Translations under genes and position numbers: made by a program
The notes under the pieces: generated by a model
What the model saw: only the letters and a program-made list of their open reading frames with translations
What the model was told of the DNA's origin: nothing
The model's database searches: none
Shown here: positions 26,005-35,387 of the stretch, piece by piece
Numbering within the stretch: position 1 is the first letter of the stretch
Layout: every line of letters begins with the position of its first letter
NCBI RefSeq assembly: GCF_004001325.1
Contig: NZ_AP018722.1
Coordinates: 806,001 to 870,000 of the forward strand
Source: Thiomicrorhabdus aquaedulcis
GTDB taxonomy: Bacteria > Pseudomonadota > Gammaproteobacteria > Thiomicrospirales > Thiomicrospiraceae
DNA length: 64,000 nt
Direction: 5' to 3'

Positions 26005-27539
26005 ATGATTGAATTGAAAACACCACAAACGAACATCTTCGGTGAAACCTACTTTACTGAGATCAACCAGTTACTTTTTGCTAAACAGTCTTCTGAATCG
26101 GTTTACAAAAATAATTATGCTTCTTTATTTGAACCCAAAGAGATGCTCTATTTAGTCGTAGGCACAGATGGAGGTTTATTTTATAAATACATCAAGAATA
26201 CTAAACTTCCAGAACATGTTTATTTTGTTTTTTTGGAGGATTTAGACGTTCTTCGTCAGATTGGCCTTGATTCAGAGATTTCTGATGGCTTGGATGAGCC
26301 AGTTTCATTAGTCTCTCATCATTTTAAACTTAATATAATTTCATCGAAGTTTTCACATTTTTTTGCGCGAAAAAAAGTTCGAATTTTAAAGTCAATGGCG
26401 GTTGTAGATAGCCAAAAAGATAGTTTTTATGGCGTTTTATGGCAACAGGTTAAGTCTTCGTTTGACACGCTAAGTTCTGCCATAATGTTAGCGCAAAACT
26501 CTTGGCAGTTTGAAAATGCAAGACTTTTAAACGCCGCAGACAACTTCATTCCAATTAAGCAACTGGGTCGTTCACTCGAAGGACTTTCAGCAGTATTAAT
26601 TGGAGGGGGGCCTACGCTTGATGATTCGATTGAGTGGATTAAAAAGAATCAGGAGCATCTTGTTATCTTTTCTGTGGGTCGAGTTGCCGCTAGGTTATTA
26701 GAAGAATCAATCGTTCCTGATTTTTTGTTTCGGTTGATCCGCATGATGTGAGTTTTGATAATTCGAAGGGAATGTTTCATTATTCGGAGGAAGCAATCCT
26801 TCTTCATAGTTATCATGTGAACCCTAAACTCTTAGGCCAATGGCTGGGGCTAAAAGCTTATGGTGGATTGAAGTATGGTTGGAAAGACCAAGAGGTGTCT
26901 GAGAATATTGGATCTCCTGGACCAACAGTCGTGAATTCTGCGTTTCACTATGCAGCAGAGCTCGGTTGTCGTCAAATATTTCTATCAGGTGTTGATTTTT
27001 GCTTTGCTAAAGGCAAAACACATGAAAGTTCGAGTAATGAAGCCCAGCTATCGGCTCATCTTCAATTCAAAAATTTGATAACGCTTGAAACCAATTCTGG
27101 TGAAGTCGCTGAAACTAAATTGACATTAAAAAACACCAAAGATACTTTTGAAGCGCAAGTTTACTTTCACAAGTCGAAAAAAGCCGATTTTCAAGTGTTT
27201 TCGTTGGGATTGGATTCAGCAAAAATGAATCTTGTTGATTATGTGCATCCAGATGATTGCACGCTCATGACACAGAAAAAACAAGCTATTTTGAATGTCA
27301 GAGAGGCTTTAACGCTCACTAAATCGCAACGATTGGATGCTGTAACCGAAACTAAGAAAGAACTTTCCAAAGAAATTAAGCGGTTTGTATCTGTAAAAAG
27401 TTTTGCCAATTTAGCCTTGGCGGCTACGCCTAAGCTAATGAATGATAAAACTCAACAACCAAATCAAAAGGTTAGGAATAAGATTGAAAAGTTAAGAAAG
27501 AAAATCAATAACGCCTTAGGCGAAGATGCTGATTTTTAA
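26005..27539 (+). CDS. Maf/DUF115 motility-associated glycosyltransferase, apparent 1-base frameshift
   Basis: Maf proteins attach nonulosonic acids to serine or threonine of flagellin. The first frame contains the DUF115 core start (SLEGLSAVLIGGGPTLDDSI, HLVIFSVGRVAARLLEES), and the next frame resumes at VDPHDVSFDNSKGMFHYSEE and NPKLLGQW, then AFHYAAELGCRQIFLSGVDF. The switch is at a run of six T (26721-26726); a seventh T gives PDFFVSVDPHD and a continuous 511-residue protein. Loss of the gene is possible, but a sequence error fits better. It sits next to the CMP-sugar synthetase and upstream of flagellin. Confidence 0.85.
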
Positions 27540-28468
27540 TGACATATAACTTTACTCATTTTTCTGAGAACTTTAATCCCGAACTTGAATCAAGTGAGCT
27601 TCAAAGCGCAATAGAGCAACTTACCATTTTCTTTGAATCTGTGAATAGTGCATCCGTTCAATATGGGCATTTACTCGAGCTGGCTGAAGAGAGAGCTGGA
27701 GTGAGGTTGCAAGAATTAAAAGGCATTTCGCCTAAAGAGTTATGCCCTTATTGGGAGAAGTATGGCGAACTCGGTAGGGCGTTATTTTGGTTGCGCTTTA
27801 ACAATCCAAAAAATAATGAAGAGGTAGCAATTCTTGAAGATGGTACTAATCGTTTTCAAATAGAGATGACAAAGTCCGATACTCTTCTTTATTCAAAATT
27901 GAAAAAAACAGTTCAATCACTTAGTGTTCTTGCAGATAAAGCAAAAGAGGCTCTTATTGGCAATAAACCGCAAGAATTAAAGTATTTAAAAGAAACGGCT
28001 TTAACATTAGATTCAGACAATGAACGTTATGCTCTTATCCAGCTTATTGAGGCTATGGAAGCAGACTTAGAGAATCAAAATTCACTGGCTTTTGATCGAT
28101 ATTTATTGGTTAAAGAACCTTTGGCTCAGCATATTGCCCTACAACAAGCACTAAACCTTGCAATAAAGTCTGAGCGTTATCAGGATGCTTTAATGGTGCT
28201 TGAAGGTTTATGTCGTTTTTCATTAGATTATATGGTGCCTTATGCTGAAATGATCGATTTGTTAGGTAATACTTTAAATGCAGTTGATGTGTTGAAAATA
28301 TATTTAATGCAGAAACCTCAGCAATATTTGATTAATCTAAAACTTGCAACGCTTTATCTAAAACTCCAAGACCTAGAAAGTTCTAGGCAGGTTCTTAACT
28401 TAGTCTTGAGTCAAGAGCCCGATAATAAAACAGCACAATATATGCTGCTCCAGCTAAACCCTACCTAA
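27539..28468 (+). CDS. uncharacterised 309-residue protein with TPR-like C-terminus
   Basis: I do not recognise the family. The frame starts within the maf stop (TAATG overlap), so the two are translationally coupled. The protein has no signal peptide or membrane segment and is rich in Leu, Glu and Gln. The last 120 residues (ALNLAIKSERYQDALMVLEG, YLINLKLATLYLKLQDLESS, QVLNLVLSQEPDNKTAQYML) look like tandem helical TPR units. A Maf partner or an adaptor that presents flagellin to the glycosyltransferase would fit the position, but this is inference only. Confidence 0.6.
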   Translation: MTYNFTHFSENFNPELESSELQSAIEQLTIFFESVNSASVQYGHLLELAEERAGVRLQELKGISPKELCPYWEKYGELGRALFWLRFNNPKNNEEVAILEDGTNRFQIEMTKSDTLLYSKLKKTVQSLSVLADKAKEALIGNKPQELKYLKETALTLDSDNERYALIQLIEAMEADLENQNSLAFDRYLLVKEPLAQHIALQQALNLAIKSERYQDALMVLEGLCRFSLDYMVPYAEMIDLLGNTLNAVDVLKIYLMQKPQQYLINLKLATLYLKLQDLESSRQVLNLVLSQEPDNKTAQYMLLQLNPT

Positions 28469-28495
28469 TGAAAGCATTCGGCAAAAACACGTCTC

Positions 28496-28750
28496 TTACT
28501 CTAAATAGTCTAAATTGTTGGTGTCTGCTCTTAATAAAGAGATACCAACTGTTTCAAAAAGCTGCCGCGTCAGCAACCCCCTGTCATCCCCCAATCTAAT
28601 TTTAAAGCCGTCAGCGTATTTATTTAGTTGGCGAACGTCTCTTATTTTCCTCACGTACTTATCAACAATGTCACAACAGATCTTCCCATCATTCGAAAGC
28701 CAAAATGTCGCTACTGCGCTGAATCTAAGCCATAAGCGTCCGGCGAACAC
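28496..28750 (-). other. unassigned minus-strand ORF in the gap before flagellin
   Basis: The 516-bp gap 28469-28984 holds one 84-residue minus-strand frame (KICCDIVDKYVRKIRDVRQL, DRGLLTRQLFETVGISLL). It is more protein-like than its plus-strand shadow but has no family I recognise and no clear ribosome site. The flagellin promoter lies to its right. It may be a remnant. Confidence 0.25.
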
Positions 28751-28860
28751 ATCTTTAACTTCACGCCTTTAGTAGCGTTCATTTTAATTCATACGTTTCA
28801 ATCCAAAATAATTCAACCATTGGCGTTTGATGATTTGAATATAAAAATTGATTATTTTTC

Positions 28861-28886
28861 TAAAGATATTTCTAACGTGCCGTTAT
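28861..28886 (+). promoter_or_regulatory. sigma-28 promoter candidate for the first flagellin
   Basis: TAAAGATA at 28861 and GCCGTTAT at 28879 match the FliA consensus (TAAAGTTT, GCCGATAA) with a 10-base spacer, one shorter than ideal. About 99 bp of leader follows to the ATG. FliA is encoded in this window. Confidence 0.55.
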
Positions 28887-28984
28887 ATAAACTGAAGGCA
28901 CCAAAGAGAGCCTCAAAATCAAAATATAAAAAACACAAAACACACACAAAGAGTGATTGTTAAATTACTCAAGGAGAAAGAATC

Positions 28985-29920
28985 ATGGCAATGGTAATTA
29001 ACACAAATATGGCTTCAATGAATGCGGTGCGTATGTTGGATCGTACGTCGGGAGAGCAGTCAACTTCAATGGAGCGTTTAACTTCAGGCTTAAGAATAAA
29101 CAGTGCGGCTGATGACGCTGCGGGGCTTGCAGTTGCTACAGGTATGACGACCCAAATCAGAGGCACAGAACAAGCGATTCGTAATGCAAATGATTCTATC
29201 GGTATGTTGCAAACATTGGATGGCGCGACAGATGAAGTGGTCAATATGTTGCAACGTATGCGTGAGTTAACTGTTCAGTCTATGACCGGTACTTACAATA
29301 ATGATAACCGAGCACAAATGCAGTCTGAAGTGAATCAGTTGCAAAGAGAAGTAGTACGTATTTCAGACACAACCAAGTTTAATGGTATGAACATTATGAA
29401 TGCATCAAGCTTTAGTGGTGGTGTGTTGTCGGCTGGACAAATTAGCGCTGGCACGATTGCTAGTGTTATTAATGCAAGTACTAGTAATGCATTCCGTGCT
29501 CACGTAGGTTGGGAAGAGGGGCATGACAACCGTATTGGTATTCCCTTGCTTGACTTTGGTACTTTACACACACTTGACAGCGCAACGGTTCGTTTAATGA
29601 GTGGAAATCCCACTAGTGTCACTTTTGCTTCTGCTGTAGGTTTTGCGTCCGCCGCATTAAGCGCAATTGACGCCGATTTAGCCTCGCTGTCTACCATGCG
29701 TGCAAACTGGGGCGCAATTCAAAACCGCTTGGATTACACGGTTTCTAACTTACAAAACGTAAATGAAAATATCAATGCGTCAAAATCACGAATTATGGAT
29801 GCAGATTTCGCCAAAGAGAGTGCGAATTTAGCAAGAACACAAGTATTGCAACAAGCAGGCATGAGTATGCTTAGTCAGGCAAATCAGCAATCTCAGCAAG
29901 TTTTATCACTGCTGCAGTAG
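28985..29920 (+). CDS. flagellin 1 (short D0/D1 type)
   Basis: The filament subunit. Its 311 residues begin MAMVINTNMASMNAVRMLDR with the flagellin motif RLTSGLRINSAADDAAGLAV, and end RIMDADFAKESANLARTQVL followed by QQAGMSMLSQANQQSQQVLS. Only about 80 residues separate the conserved N and C parts, so the outer D2/D3 domains are essentially missing. AAGGAG precedes the ATG. Serine and threonine residues in the centre are likely glycosylation targets for the upstream locus (inference). A near-identical paralogue follows after 116 bp. Confidence 0.97.
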   Translation: MAMVINTNMASMNAVRMLDRTSGEQSTSMERLTSGLRINSAADDAAGLAVATGMTTQIRGTEQAIRNANDSIGMLQTLDGATDEVVNMLQRMRELTVQSMTGTYNNDNRAQMQSEVNQLQREVVRISDTTKFNGMNIMNASSFSGGVLSAGQISAGTIASVINASTSNAFRAHVGWEEGHDNRIGIPLLDFGTLHTLDSATVRLMSGNPTSVTFASAVGFASAALSAIDADLASLSTMRANWGAIQNRLDYTVSNLQNVNENINASKSRIMDADFAKESANLARTQVLQQAGMSMLSQANQQSQQVLSLLQ

Positions 29921-30036
29921 AGCGTTTAAAAAGATTTCATGAGCGGTAACGCCGTAACTGAAAAAATAGAAACCTTAAAAAACTACATGTTATCTGTAGC
30001 TTAAAAGTTTCATTCTAGTACAAAAGGAGATTTATT

Positions 30037-30972
30037 ATGGCAATGGTAATCAATACAAATATGGGGGCAATGAATGCCCAACGCACACTTAATACTAGTG
30101 CATTAGAACAATCAACTTCTATGGCGCGTTTGACATCCGGTCTAAGAATTAATGGTGCAGCAGATGATGCGGCTGGCTTAGCGGTAGTAACAGGCATGAA
30201 TACTCAGTCAATTGGTACTCAGCAGTCTATTAGAAATGCCAATGATGCGGTTGGAATGATTCAAACAATGGATGGAGCGGCTGAAGAAGTTGTTAATATG
30301 CTTCAGCGTATGCGTGAGTTAAGCCTTCAATCAATGAACGGTACTTACAATAATGATAACCGTGATCAGATGCAATCTGAGTTTAAACAACTGCAAAGTG
30401 AAGTAGTTCGCGTTGCAGACACTACTAAATTCAATGGTATGAATGTCATGAATGCATCATCGTTTAGTGCAGGAGCTCTATCGGTTGGTCAAATTAGTGC
30501 TGGTACTATTGCTAGCGTTGGCAATGCAAGTGCTGGCAATAACTTTAAAGCGCATGTGGGTTGGGAGGGTGGTCACACTAACCGAATTGGTGTGGCCATG
30601 TTAGATTTTGGCACGCTAACCTCTTTAACAAGTGCAGATGTTAGATTAATGAGTGGAAATCCTGCAAGTGTGACATTCGCTTCTGCGGTTGGGTTTGCTT
30701 CTGCTGCTGTGAGTGCGATTGATTCTGATTTGGCGGCTATTTCGACAATGCGAGCTAACTGGGGTGCGATTCAAAACCGTTTAGATTACACCGTTTCTAA
30801 CCTGGCAAACGTGGATGAAAATATTAATGCTTCACGCTCACGTATCGAAGATGCCGATTTTGCAAAAGAATCAGCAAACCTAGCGCGTACACAGGTTCTT
30901 CAGCAGGCTGGAATGAGTATGCTATCGCAGGCTAATCAAAACTCTCAAAGTGTTTTATCACTACTAAGATAG
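30037..30972 (+). CDS. flagellin 2 (paralogue of flagellin 1)
   Basis: Same length (311 residues) and architecture as the preceding gene, starting MAMVINTNMGAMNAQRTLNT and ending SQANQNSQSVLSLLR. The two proteins share most positions, including AHVGWE-GH and LMSGNP-SVTFASAVGFASA, so they arose by tandem duplication; synonymous sites differ widely, so the duplication is old. A good ribosome site (AAAGGAG) is present. I see no convincing promoter in the 116-bp gap, so read-through from flagellin 1 is possible. Confidence 0.97.
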   Translation: MAMVINTNMGAMNAQRTLNTSALEQSTSMARLTSGLRINGAADDAAGLAVVTGMNTQSIGTQQSIRNANDAVGMIQTMDGAAEEVVNMLQRMRELSLQSMNGTYNNDNRDQMQSEFKQLQSEVVRVADTTKFNGMNVMNASSFSAGALSVGQISAGTIASVGNASAGNNFKAHVGWEGGHTNRIGVAMLDFGTLTSLTSADVRLMSGNPASVTFASAVGFASAAVSAIDSDLAAISTMRANWGAIQNRLDYTVSNLANVDENINASRSRIEDADFAKESANLARTQVLQQAGMSMLSQANQNSQSVLSLLR

Positions 30973-31009
30973 TAAATGCATGACGAGATTTTATTAAGGG
31001 GAGACAGTT

Positions 31010-31414
31010 ATGGATATTAATTCAGTTAATCCATTTGCTTTGAATCAAAGTGTTCAATCTACTGAAAAGTTGCATAGTGCCAATGATACAAAGTTAATGG
31101 CTGAATCATCAGTCGTCTCTCCAAAATCAAGTGCACAAAAAGAAGCAACGGAAGAATTAAAGGTTCAAGCAGGTTCGGTTAACAATCTGTTGAATCAACT
31201 TGGGCAAGCGATTACTTTTGCTGTGGACGAAACCACGCAACACTCGGTGGTAAAAGTAGTTGATAAAACGACTGGTGAAGTGATAAAACAATACCCAAAC
31301 GAAGGATCATTGCAGATGATGAAAAACATCCAAAATTATCTAGAGTCAGTACAGAAAACAGGTTTATCAAGTAAAGAAGGTTTGACAGGTGCTTTGTTTA
31401 ATGAAATCATATAA
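31010..31414 (+). CDS. flaG: FlaG family protein (first copy)
   Basis: FlaG is a small cytoplasmic or secreted flagellar protein whose loss changes filament length in polarly flagellated bacteria. The 134-residue product has the FlaG core in its C-terminal half: NLLNQLGQAITFAVDETTQH, VVKVVDKTTGEVIKQYPNEG and MMKNIQNYLE. The N-terminal 60 residues are Ser/Gln-rich and variable. GGGGAGA precedes the ATG. It lies in the usual flagellin-flaG-fliD order. Confidence 0.88.
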   Translation: MDINSVNPFALNQSVQSTEKLHSANDTKLMAESSVVSPKSSAQKEATEELKVQAGSVNNLLNQLGQAITFAVDETTQHSVVKVVDKTTGEVIKQYPNEGSLQMMKNIQNYLESVQKTGLSSKEGLTGALFNEII

Positions 31415-31441
31415 ATGATTCGTTGAATATTGGAGGGGCGT

Positions 31442-31888
31442 ATGAACGATTTTACGAGCATACAACCTAATAACTTGGCTAGTATGTTATATGGTAAATC
31501 TGAAAAGCCCATCGCCTCTAGCGACTATAATGAAGTAATTAAACAAGATGTTTTGCCAGAGGTTCTTAGCAGACAAATTGAGCTTAATAATTTAGAGTAT
31601 CGAGAGGTTGGTGGCCAAATTAATGTAGCTGAGATAGACAGCCAAGTAGCGAGTCTAAATTCTCAGATGCAAAAGCTTCAAAATTATTTAAAATTTGAAC
31701 GAAATGAAGATTCCGATAGATTGGTTATTTTCATAAAAGACAGTGAAACAGATGAAGTAATTCGTCAGATTCCAACAGAAGACTTTTTAAATATTTCTAA
31801 AAGTATTACTCAATATTTAGAAATGAATAATAAGGTCTCTGAAAAAGTTTCATCGCCAGTTGGTTTGATTACTAACGAAACTGTGTAG
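31442..31888 (+). CDS. second FlaG-like protein
   Basis: The C-terminal half matches FlaG (QMQKLQNYLKFERNEDSDRL, VIFIKDSETDEVIRQIPTED, ISKSITQYLEMN), with the rest divergent from the first copy. The ATG at 31442 follows GGAGGGG with ideal spacing; an in-frame TTG at 31430 would lie inside that ribosome site. It has 148 residues. Two consecutive FlaG genes are uncommon, and the divergence points to distinct roles or to decay of one. A terminator follows at once. Confidence 0.75.
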   Translation: MNDFTSIQPNNLASMLYGKSEKPIASSDYNEVIKQDVLPEVLSRQIELNNLEYREVGGQINVAEIDSQVASLNSQMQKLQNYLKFERNEDSDRLVIFIKDSETDEVIRQIPTEDFLNISKSITQYLEMNNKVSEKVSSPVGLITNETV

Positions 31889-31918
31889 ATAGGGCGGTAA
31901 TATTTTCCTTGTGTGTTT

Positions 31919-31942
31919 AGCGACTTTTTAGTCGCTTTTTTT
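31919..31942 (+). terminator. terminator after the flagellin-FlaG unit
   Basis: AGCGACT pairs with AGTCGCT across a TTTT loop and is followed by six T residues, just before the fliD promoter. Confidence 0.85.
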
Positions 31943-31946
31943 GTTT

Positions 31947-31973
31947 TAAAGTTTTAGTTTTACTTGCCGATAA
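31947..31973 (+). promoter_or_regulatory. consensus sigma-28 promoter for fliD
   Basis: TAAAGTTT (31947-31954), an 11-base spacer and GCCGATAA (31966-31973) match the FliA consensus at every position. It lies 72 bp before the fliD start and directs fliD-fliS-fliT. Confidence 0.9.
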
Positions 31974-32044
31974 AGTTTTTATAAGGTTGGTATTTAAAAT
32001 GCTTACCATTGTAAATAATTAAACATAAATTAGAGAGCATTGAA

Positions 32045-34399
32045 ATGGCAAATGAAATTGGTTCCACGCTACTCAATAGCATCACAAACAGCACATTTGA
32101 CGTAGGTAGTATGGCAAAAGTATTGGCAGAAGCTGATGTTGCTGGCCAACGATCTATTGTTGAAAGGGGCACAACCAGAGCTACTACAGAACTGGATGCT
32201 CTAAAGTACCTTGAGTTAAATTTGCAAGCGTTTAACAGTTATGTCCAAGATCTTTCTGATCCTGCGCTGTTTAACGAAAAGAAAGCGTTATCCTCAAATG
32301 AATCGGTTATTAAAGTAACTGCTGATGAAACCGCAAGCTTGGGCTCATTTTCGATAGAGTCTAAACAGTTAGCTCAAGCGCATAATATTATAACTAATTC
32401 TAGTTATTCATCGCCGTACGACACCATCGCATCAGGTTCTTTAACCATTTCGGTTGGTGGGCAAGTGTTTGAGCCTATTGTGATTGATGCAGCCAATAAT
32501 AATTTAGATGCTCTTAAACGCACTATTAACAGTGGTGATTATGGTGTAACTGCGTCTGTTATTAATAATGCAGGCAGTTATCAAATGATGTTTACCTCAA
32601 AGCAAACGGGAGCGGCAAGCGAAATTAGTTTGTCAGGTATTGCGGAATTAGAAAGCTTTACCACAACAGCACAAGCCCAAGATGCGGTAATGGTATTAAA
32701 TGGTTTAACCATTTCTAACAGTTCTAACACGTTTAATGAGGTGGTTGAGGGCGTTTCTTTTAGTTTAAACTCGGTCGCTGTTGGTCAAACACAATCGGTG
32801 AATATTTCACAAGATCCCAGCAAAGTGACCGATGCAGTTAAAAGTTTTGTTGATGTTTACAACCAAATGGACACCATATTAGACGAGTTGGCTAAATACG
32901 ATACGTTCGATTTAACCCCAGAACAGTTAGAGTCAGATCAGTATAAGTTTTATGGTGATCTTGCTGGCAACAGTACTTTACGAGAGGTTAGAAGCAATAT
33001 AAAGTCAGCTTTGTCGGGTGCGATTGAGGAGGTATCAGGTAATTTTAATGCGTTAAGCTCAATAGGCATGAAATTTACTTTGGATGGCCAATTAGAATTA
33101 GATGAAAGTATTTTGAATAGCGTTGCGTCTAATAACATGGAAGCGTTGGGTCAATTGTTTGCAAAAGGTGGCACATCATCGGATGGCTTGGTGAATGTAT
33201 TGTCTAGTTCTAGTAAAACTCAAGCTGGCTCTTATGCCCTTAACATTACGCAACTTGCAACCCGTGCTACCACCGATGCAATGGGCGTAACATTAGGCAC
33301 GGATGAGCAGGTTTCGCTAACCCGAGTCACAGATAATTTGGCAGCTTTAAGCGTTGGTTCGGGGGCCACTTTTAGTTTAACCCTTGGTGATGGTTCAGAC
33401 CCTGTCAATACAAAAACACTTAACATCACACAAGGCTCTTACGCCAGCTTGCAAGACCTGGCCACAGAAATGCAAACGCAGATAGACACTGGTTTTGGTG
33501 TAGGGATGATGGCGGTGAGCTTTGATACAGCGCAATCGCGCTTTGAGATTAAGGCAGCCAATTTACAGGGCGCTGTGAGTCTTAACAGCGCAACTGGTTT
33601 AGACGCGCAGGGTTTTAAAACAGGTAATGTCTACACTGGTCAAAAAATGCTTGATTTAACGGCTGCAGAATCATTTGATATTAAGATAGATGACTCGACG
33701 ACCGCAAATATTTCTTTAGCAAGTGGGCGCTATACGCTGGAAGATTTAGCGTATCAACTGACCAATAACATTAACAATAATGCAGACATTAAAGCCTCTG
33801 GTAACTCTGTAAATATTGCGGCTAATGCAACCGGCAGCAACTTGGTCATGACATCAAATCGTTATGGTGGTTACTCCAGTTTAAATATTACGGGAGCGAC
33901 TAATGCCTCCGGTATAAACTTTGGTGTTGTGGATACGGGTACGGTTAAAACTGGTTTGAGTGTTGACGGTACGCTTACAACAGCCTCTGGCACCATTAAT
34001 ATTGGGGCTTATGCCGACCAAAAAGATGGCCGAAAAATAAACATTAGTGATTATGCGTTTATTGGCGCCGAGCCTGCAGAAGTAAGAGGTTTGTCTTTTG
34101 AAGTATTGGGCGGCAATCTAGGTGCTCGCGGTGAGATAACCTTTGCTCAGGGTTTTGCCAGTCGTTTAGAAGCCATGATAAATGGTTTTTTTGAAAAAGA
34201 TACGGGCTTGATTTCTAGAAAAACAGACTCATTGAGTACTAAAATTGACAGCTATGATGAGCGTAATAAAACACTTGATTTACGTTATGAAAAAATGGAA
34301 ATGAAATATCGACTTCAGTTTTCTATGTTGCAGTCGATACTGTCACAGTCACAGTCAACAAGAGATTCTTTGACTGCTCAATTTAGTAATAACAACTAA
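32045..34399 (+). CDS. fliD: filament cap protein FliD (HAP2), long form
   Basis: FliD caps the filament tip and inserts flagellin subunits. The N-terminus (GSTLLNSITNSTFDVGSMAK and the LNLQAFNSYVQDLSD region) and the C-terminal coiled coil (GLISRKTDSLSTKIDSYDER, YRLQFSMLQSILSQSQSTRD) are typical. At 784 residues it is longer than the usual 450-700; the extra part, about residues 390-680, holds repeated beta-rich segments that may form additional head domains. Start ATG follows GAGAGCAT. It is driven by a consensus sigma-28 promoter. Confidence 0.93.
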   Translation: MANEIGSTLLNSITNSTFDVGSMAKVLAEADVAGQRSIVERGTTRATTELDALKYLELNLQAFNSYVQDLSDPALFNEKKALSSNESVIKVTADETASLGSFSIESKQLAQAHNIITNSSYSSPYDTIASGSLTISVGGQVFEPIVIDAANNNLDALKRTINSGDYGVTASVINNAGSYQMMFTSKQTGAASEISLSGIAELESFTTTAQAQDAVMVLNGLTISNSSNTFNEVVEGVSFSLNSVAVGQTQSVNISQDPSKVTDAVKSFVDVYNQMDTILDELAKYDTFDLTPEQLESDQYKFYGDLAGNSTLREVRSNIKSALSGAIEEVSGNFNALSSIGMKFTLDGQLELDESILNSVASNNMEALGQLFAKGGTSSDGLVNVLSSSSKTQAGSYALNITQLATRATTDAMGVTLGTDEQVSLTRVTDNLAALSVGSGATFSLTLGDGSDPVNTKTLNITQGSYASLQDLATEMQTQIDTGFGVGMMAVSFDTAQSRFEIKAANLQGAVSLNSATGLDAQGFKTGNVYTGQKMLDLTAAESFDIKIDDSTTANISLASGRYTLEDLAYQLTNNINNNADIKASGNSVNIAANATGSNLVMTSNRYGGYSSLNITGATNASGINFGVVDTGTVKTGLSVDGTLTTASGTINIGAYADQKDGRKINISDYAFIGAEPAEVRGLSFEVLGGNLGARGEITFAQGFASRLEAMINGFFEKDTGLISRKTDSLSTKIDSYDERNKTLDLRYEKMEMKYRLQFSMLQSILSQSQSTRDSLTAQFSNNN

Positions 34400-34418
34400 A
34401 ATTGATTTAATAATGAAT

Positions 34419-34463
34419 GTTAGCCTTATAAAAGTTAGCCTTATAAAAGTTAGCCTTATAAAA
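34419..34463 (+). repeat. three 15-bp tandem repeats in the fliS leader
   Basis: GTTAGCCTTATAAAA is repeated three times without interruption between fliD and fliS, 21 bp before the fliS ATG. Copy number may vary. Confidence 0.95.
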
Positions 34464-34484
34464 GCAACAAAAGAGGGATAGCAC

Positions 34485-34918
34485 ATGAGCCTTTTAGCCA
34501 AACGAAACTTTGCACAACAATATGCAAATACTTATTTAGAAACGTCTATTTCAGAAGCTTCGCCACACAAGTTAATTGAACTTTTATATGATGGCGTCAT
34601 CAAGAACATAAAGTTGGGAAAAATTTTGTAGAACAAAAAAATTATGAAAAAAAGTCTGATCATCTAAATAAAGCCCTATCAATTATTATGTCTTTAAGAG
34701 AAGGGGTTGATTTGGTAAAGGGTGGCGATGTTGGGCAAAACTTATATTCACTTTATGACTATGCATATAGAAGATTAGTTTCTGCTAGTGTTAAAAATTC
34801 GGTTGAAATACTCGATGAAGTCTTAGGTTATTTTGTTGATTTGGCGGATGCATGGCGTGAAATGCCCGATAATTACAAAAAACTGAGTAAAGACAGTCTT
34901 AATCAATTAGCCAGTTAA
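34485..34918 (+). CDS. fliS: flagellin chaperone FliS, apparent 1-base frameshift
   Basis: FliS binds flagellin in the cytoplasm and stops early polymerisation. From ATG 34485 (after GAGGGATAG) the frame gives NFAQQYANTYLETSISEASP and HKLIELLYDGVIKNIKLGK, then stops; the next frame continues NFVEQKNYEKKSDHLNKALS and GGDVGQNLYSLYDYAYRRLV. The switch is at a run of five A (34619-34623); one more A restores a normal 144-residue FliS. FliS is important for filament export, so a sequence error is more likely than a mutation. Confidence 0.9.
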
Positions 34919-35232
34919 TGAGTAAAGTTTTGGAGTTACAACAAGTGGCTAAAAATAAATTAAGCCTGTTGGCATTGTCAAAACAATTAGTAACTACAAC
35001 AGAAGCTGAAAAGTGGGAAGAGTTTAGTTTGCTAAACAGGCAGTTTGTTGAGTTATATAAAAACTTGGTTGAACAAAATCCTAGTTCTTTAAACGATATT
35101 ATGACTTCGCTTTTAGAGGACAGTCGGCAATATCATTTAAACATACAAAATGCTCTGTTTAGCTTGTCTTCAGAGCATCTTAAGGATGTGGCTAATTTTA
35201 AAAAGCTAAAAACTTATATTAAAGAGTCTTAA
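34918..35232 (+). CDS. fliT: FliT-like flagellar chaperone
   Basis: The 104-residue, wholly helical product follows fliS with a 1-base overlap, the usual place of FliT, the chaperone of FliD. Conservation in this family is weak; WEEFSLLNRQFVELYKNLVE resembles the FliT helix 2-3 region. The call rests mainly on size, helicity and position. Confidence 0.65.
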   Translation: MSKVLELQQVAKNKLSLLALSKQLVTTTEAEKWEEFSLLNRQFVELYKNLVEQNPSSLNDIMTSLLEDSRQYHLNIQNALFSLSSEHLKDVANFKKLKTYIKES

Positions 35233-35324
35233 AATGGTCAAGTTAGCAGTGTGCTAATCATTAATGTCTGGGGTTAATGTTAGTTTGATCTATTTGAAAT
35301 AGTGCATTTAATATCGCCAAATTT

Positions 35325-35353
35325 TTGACATTCGTTAAAAATCTCTATATAAA
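35325..35353 (+). promoter_or_regulatory. sigma-70 promoter for the FlrA-like activator
   Basis: TTGACA (35325-35330), a 17-base spacer and TATAAA (35348-35353) form a near-consensus housekeeping promoter 35 bp before the gene. This fits a class I master regulator. Confidence 0.8.
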
Positions 35354-35387
35354 GCTAGCCTAGTTGTTATTAATAGTTGGCGGCAAA

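Noticed and set aside
29920-30036. A sigma-28 promoter before the second flagellin
   Set aside because: GCCGTAAC at 29951 exists, but the nearest TAAA lies 20 bases upstream, which is too far for FliA. No better pair is visible.
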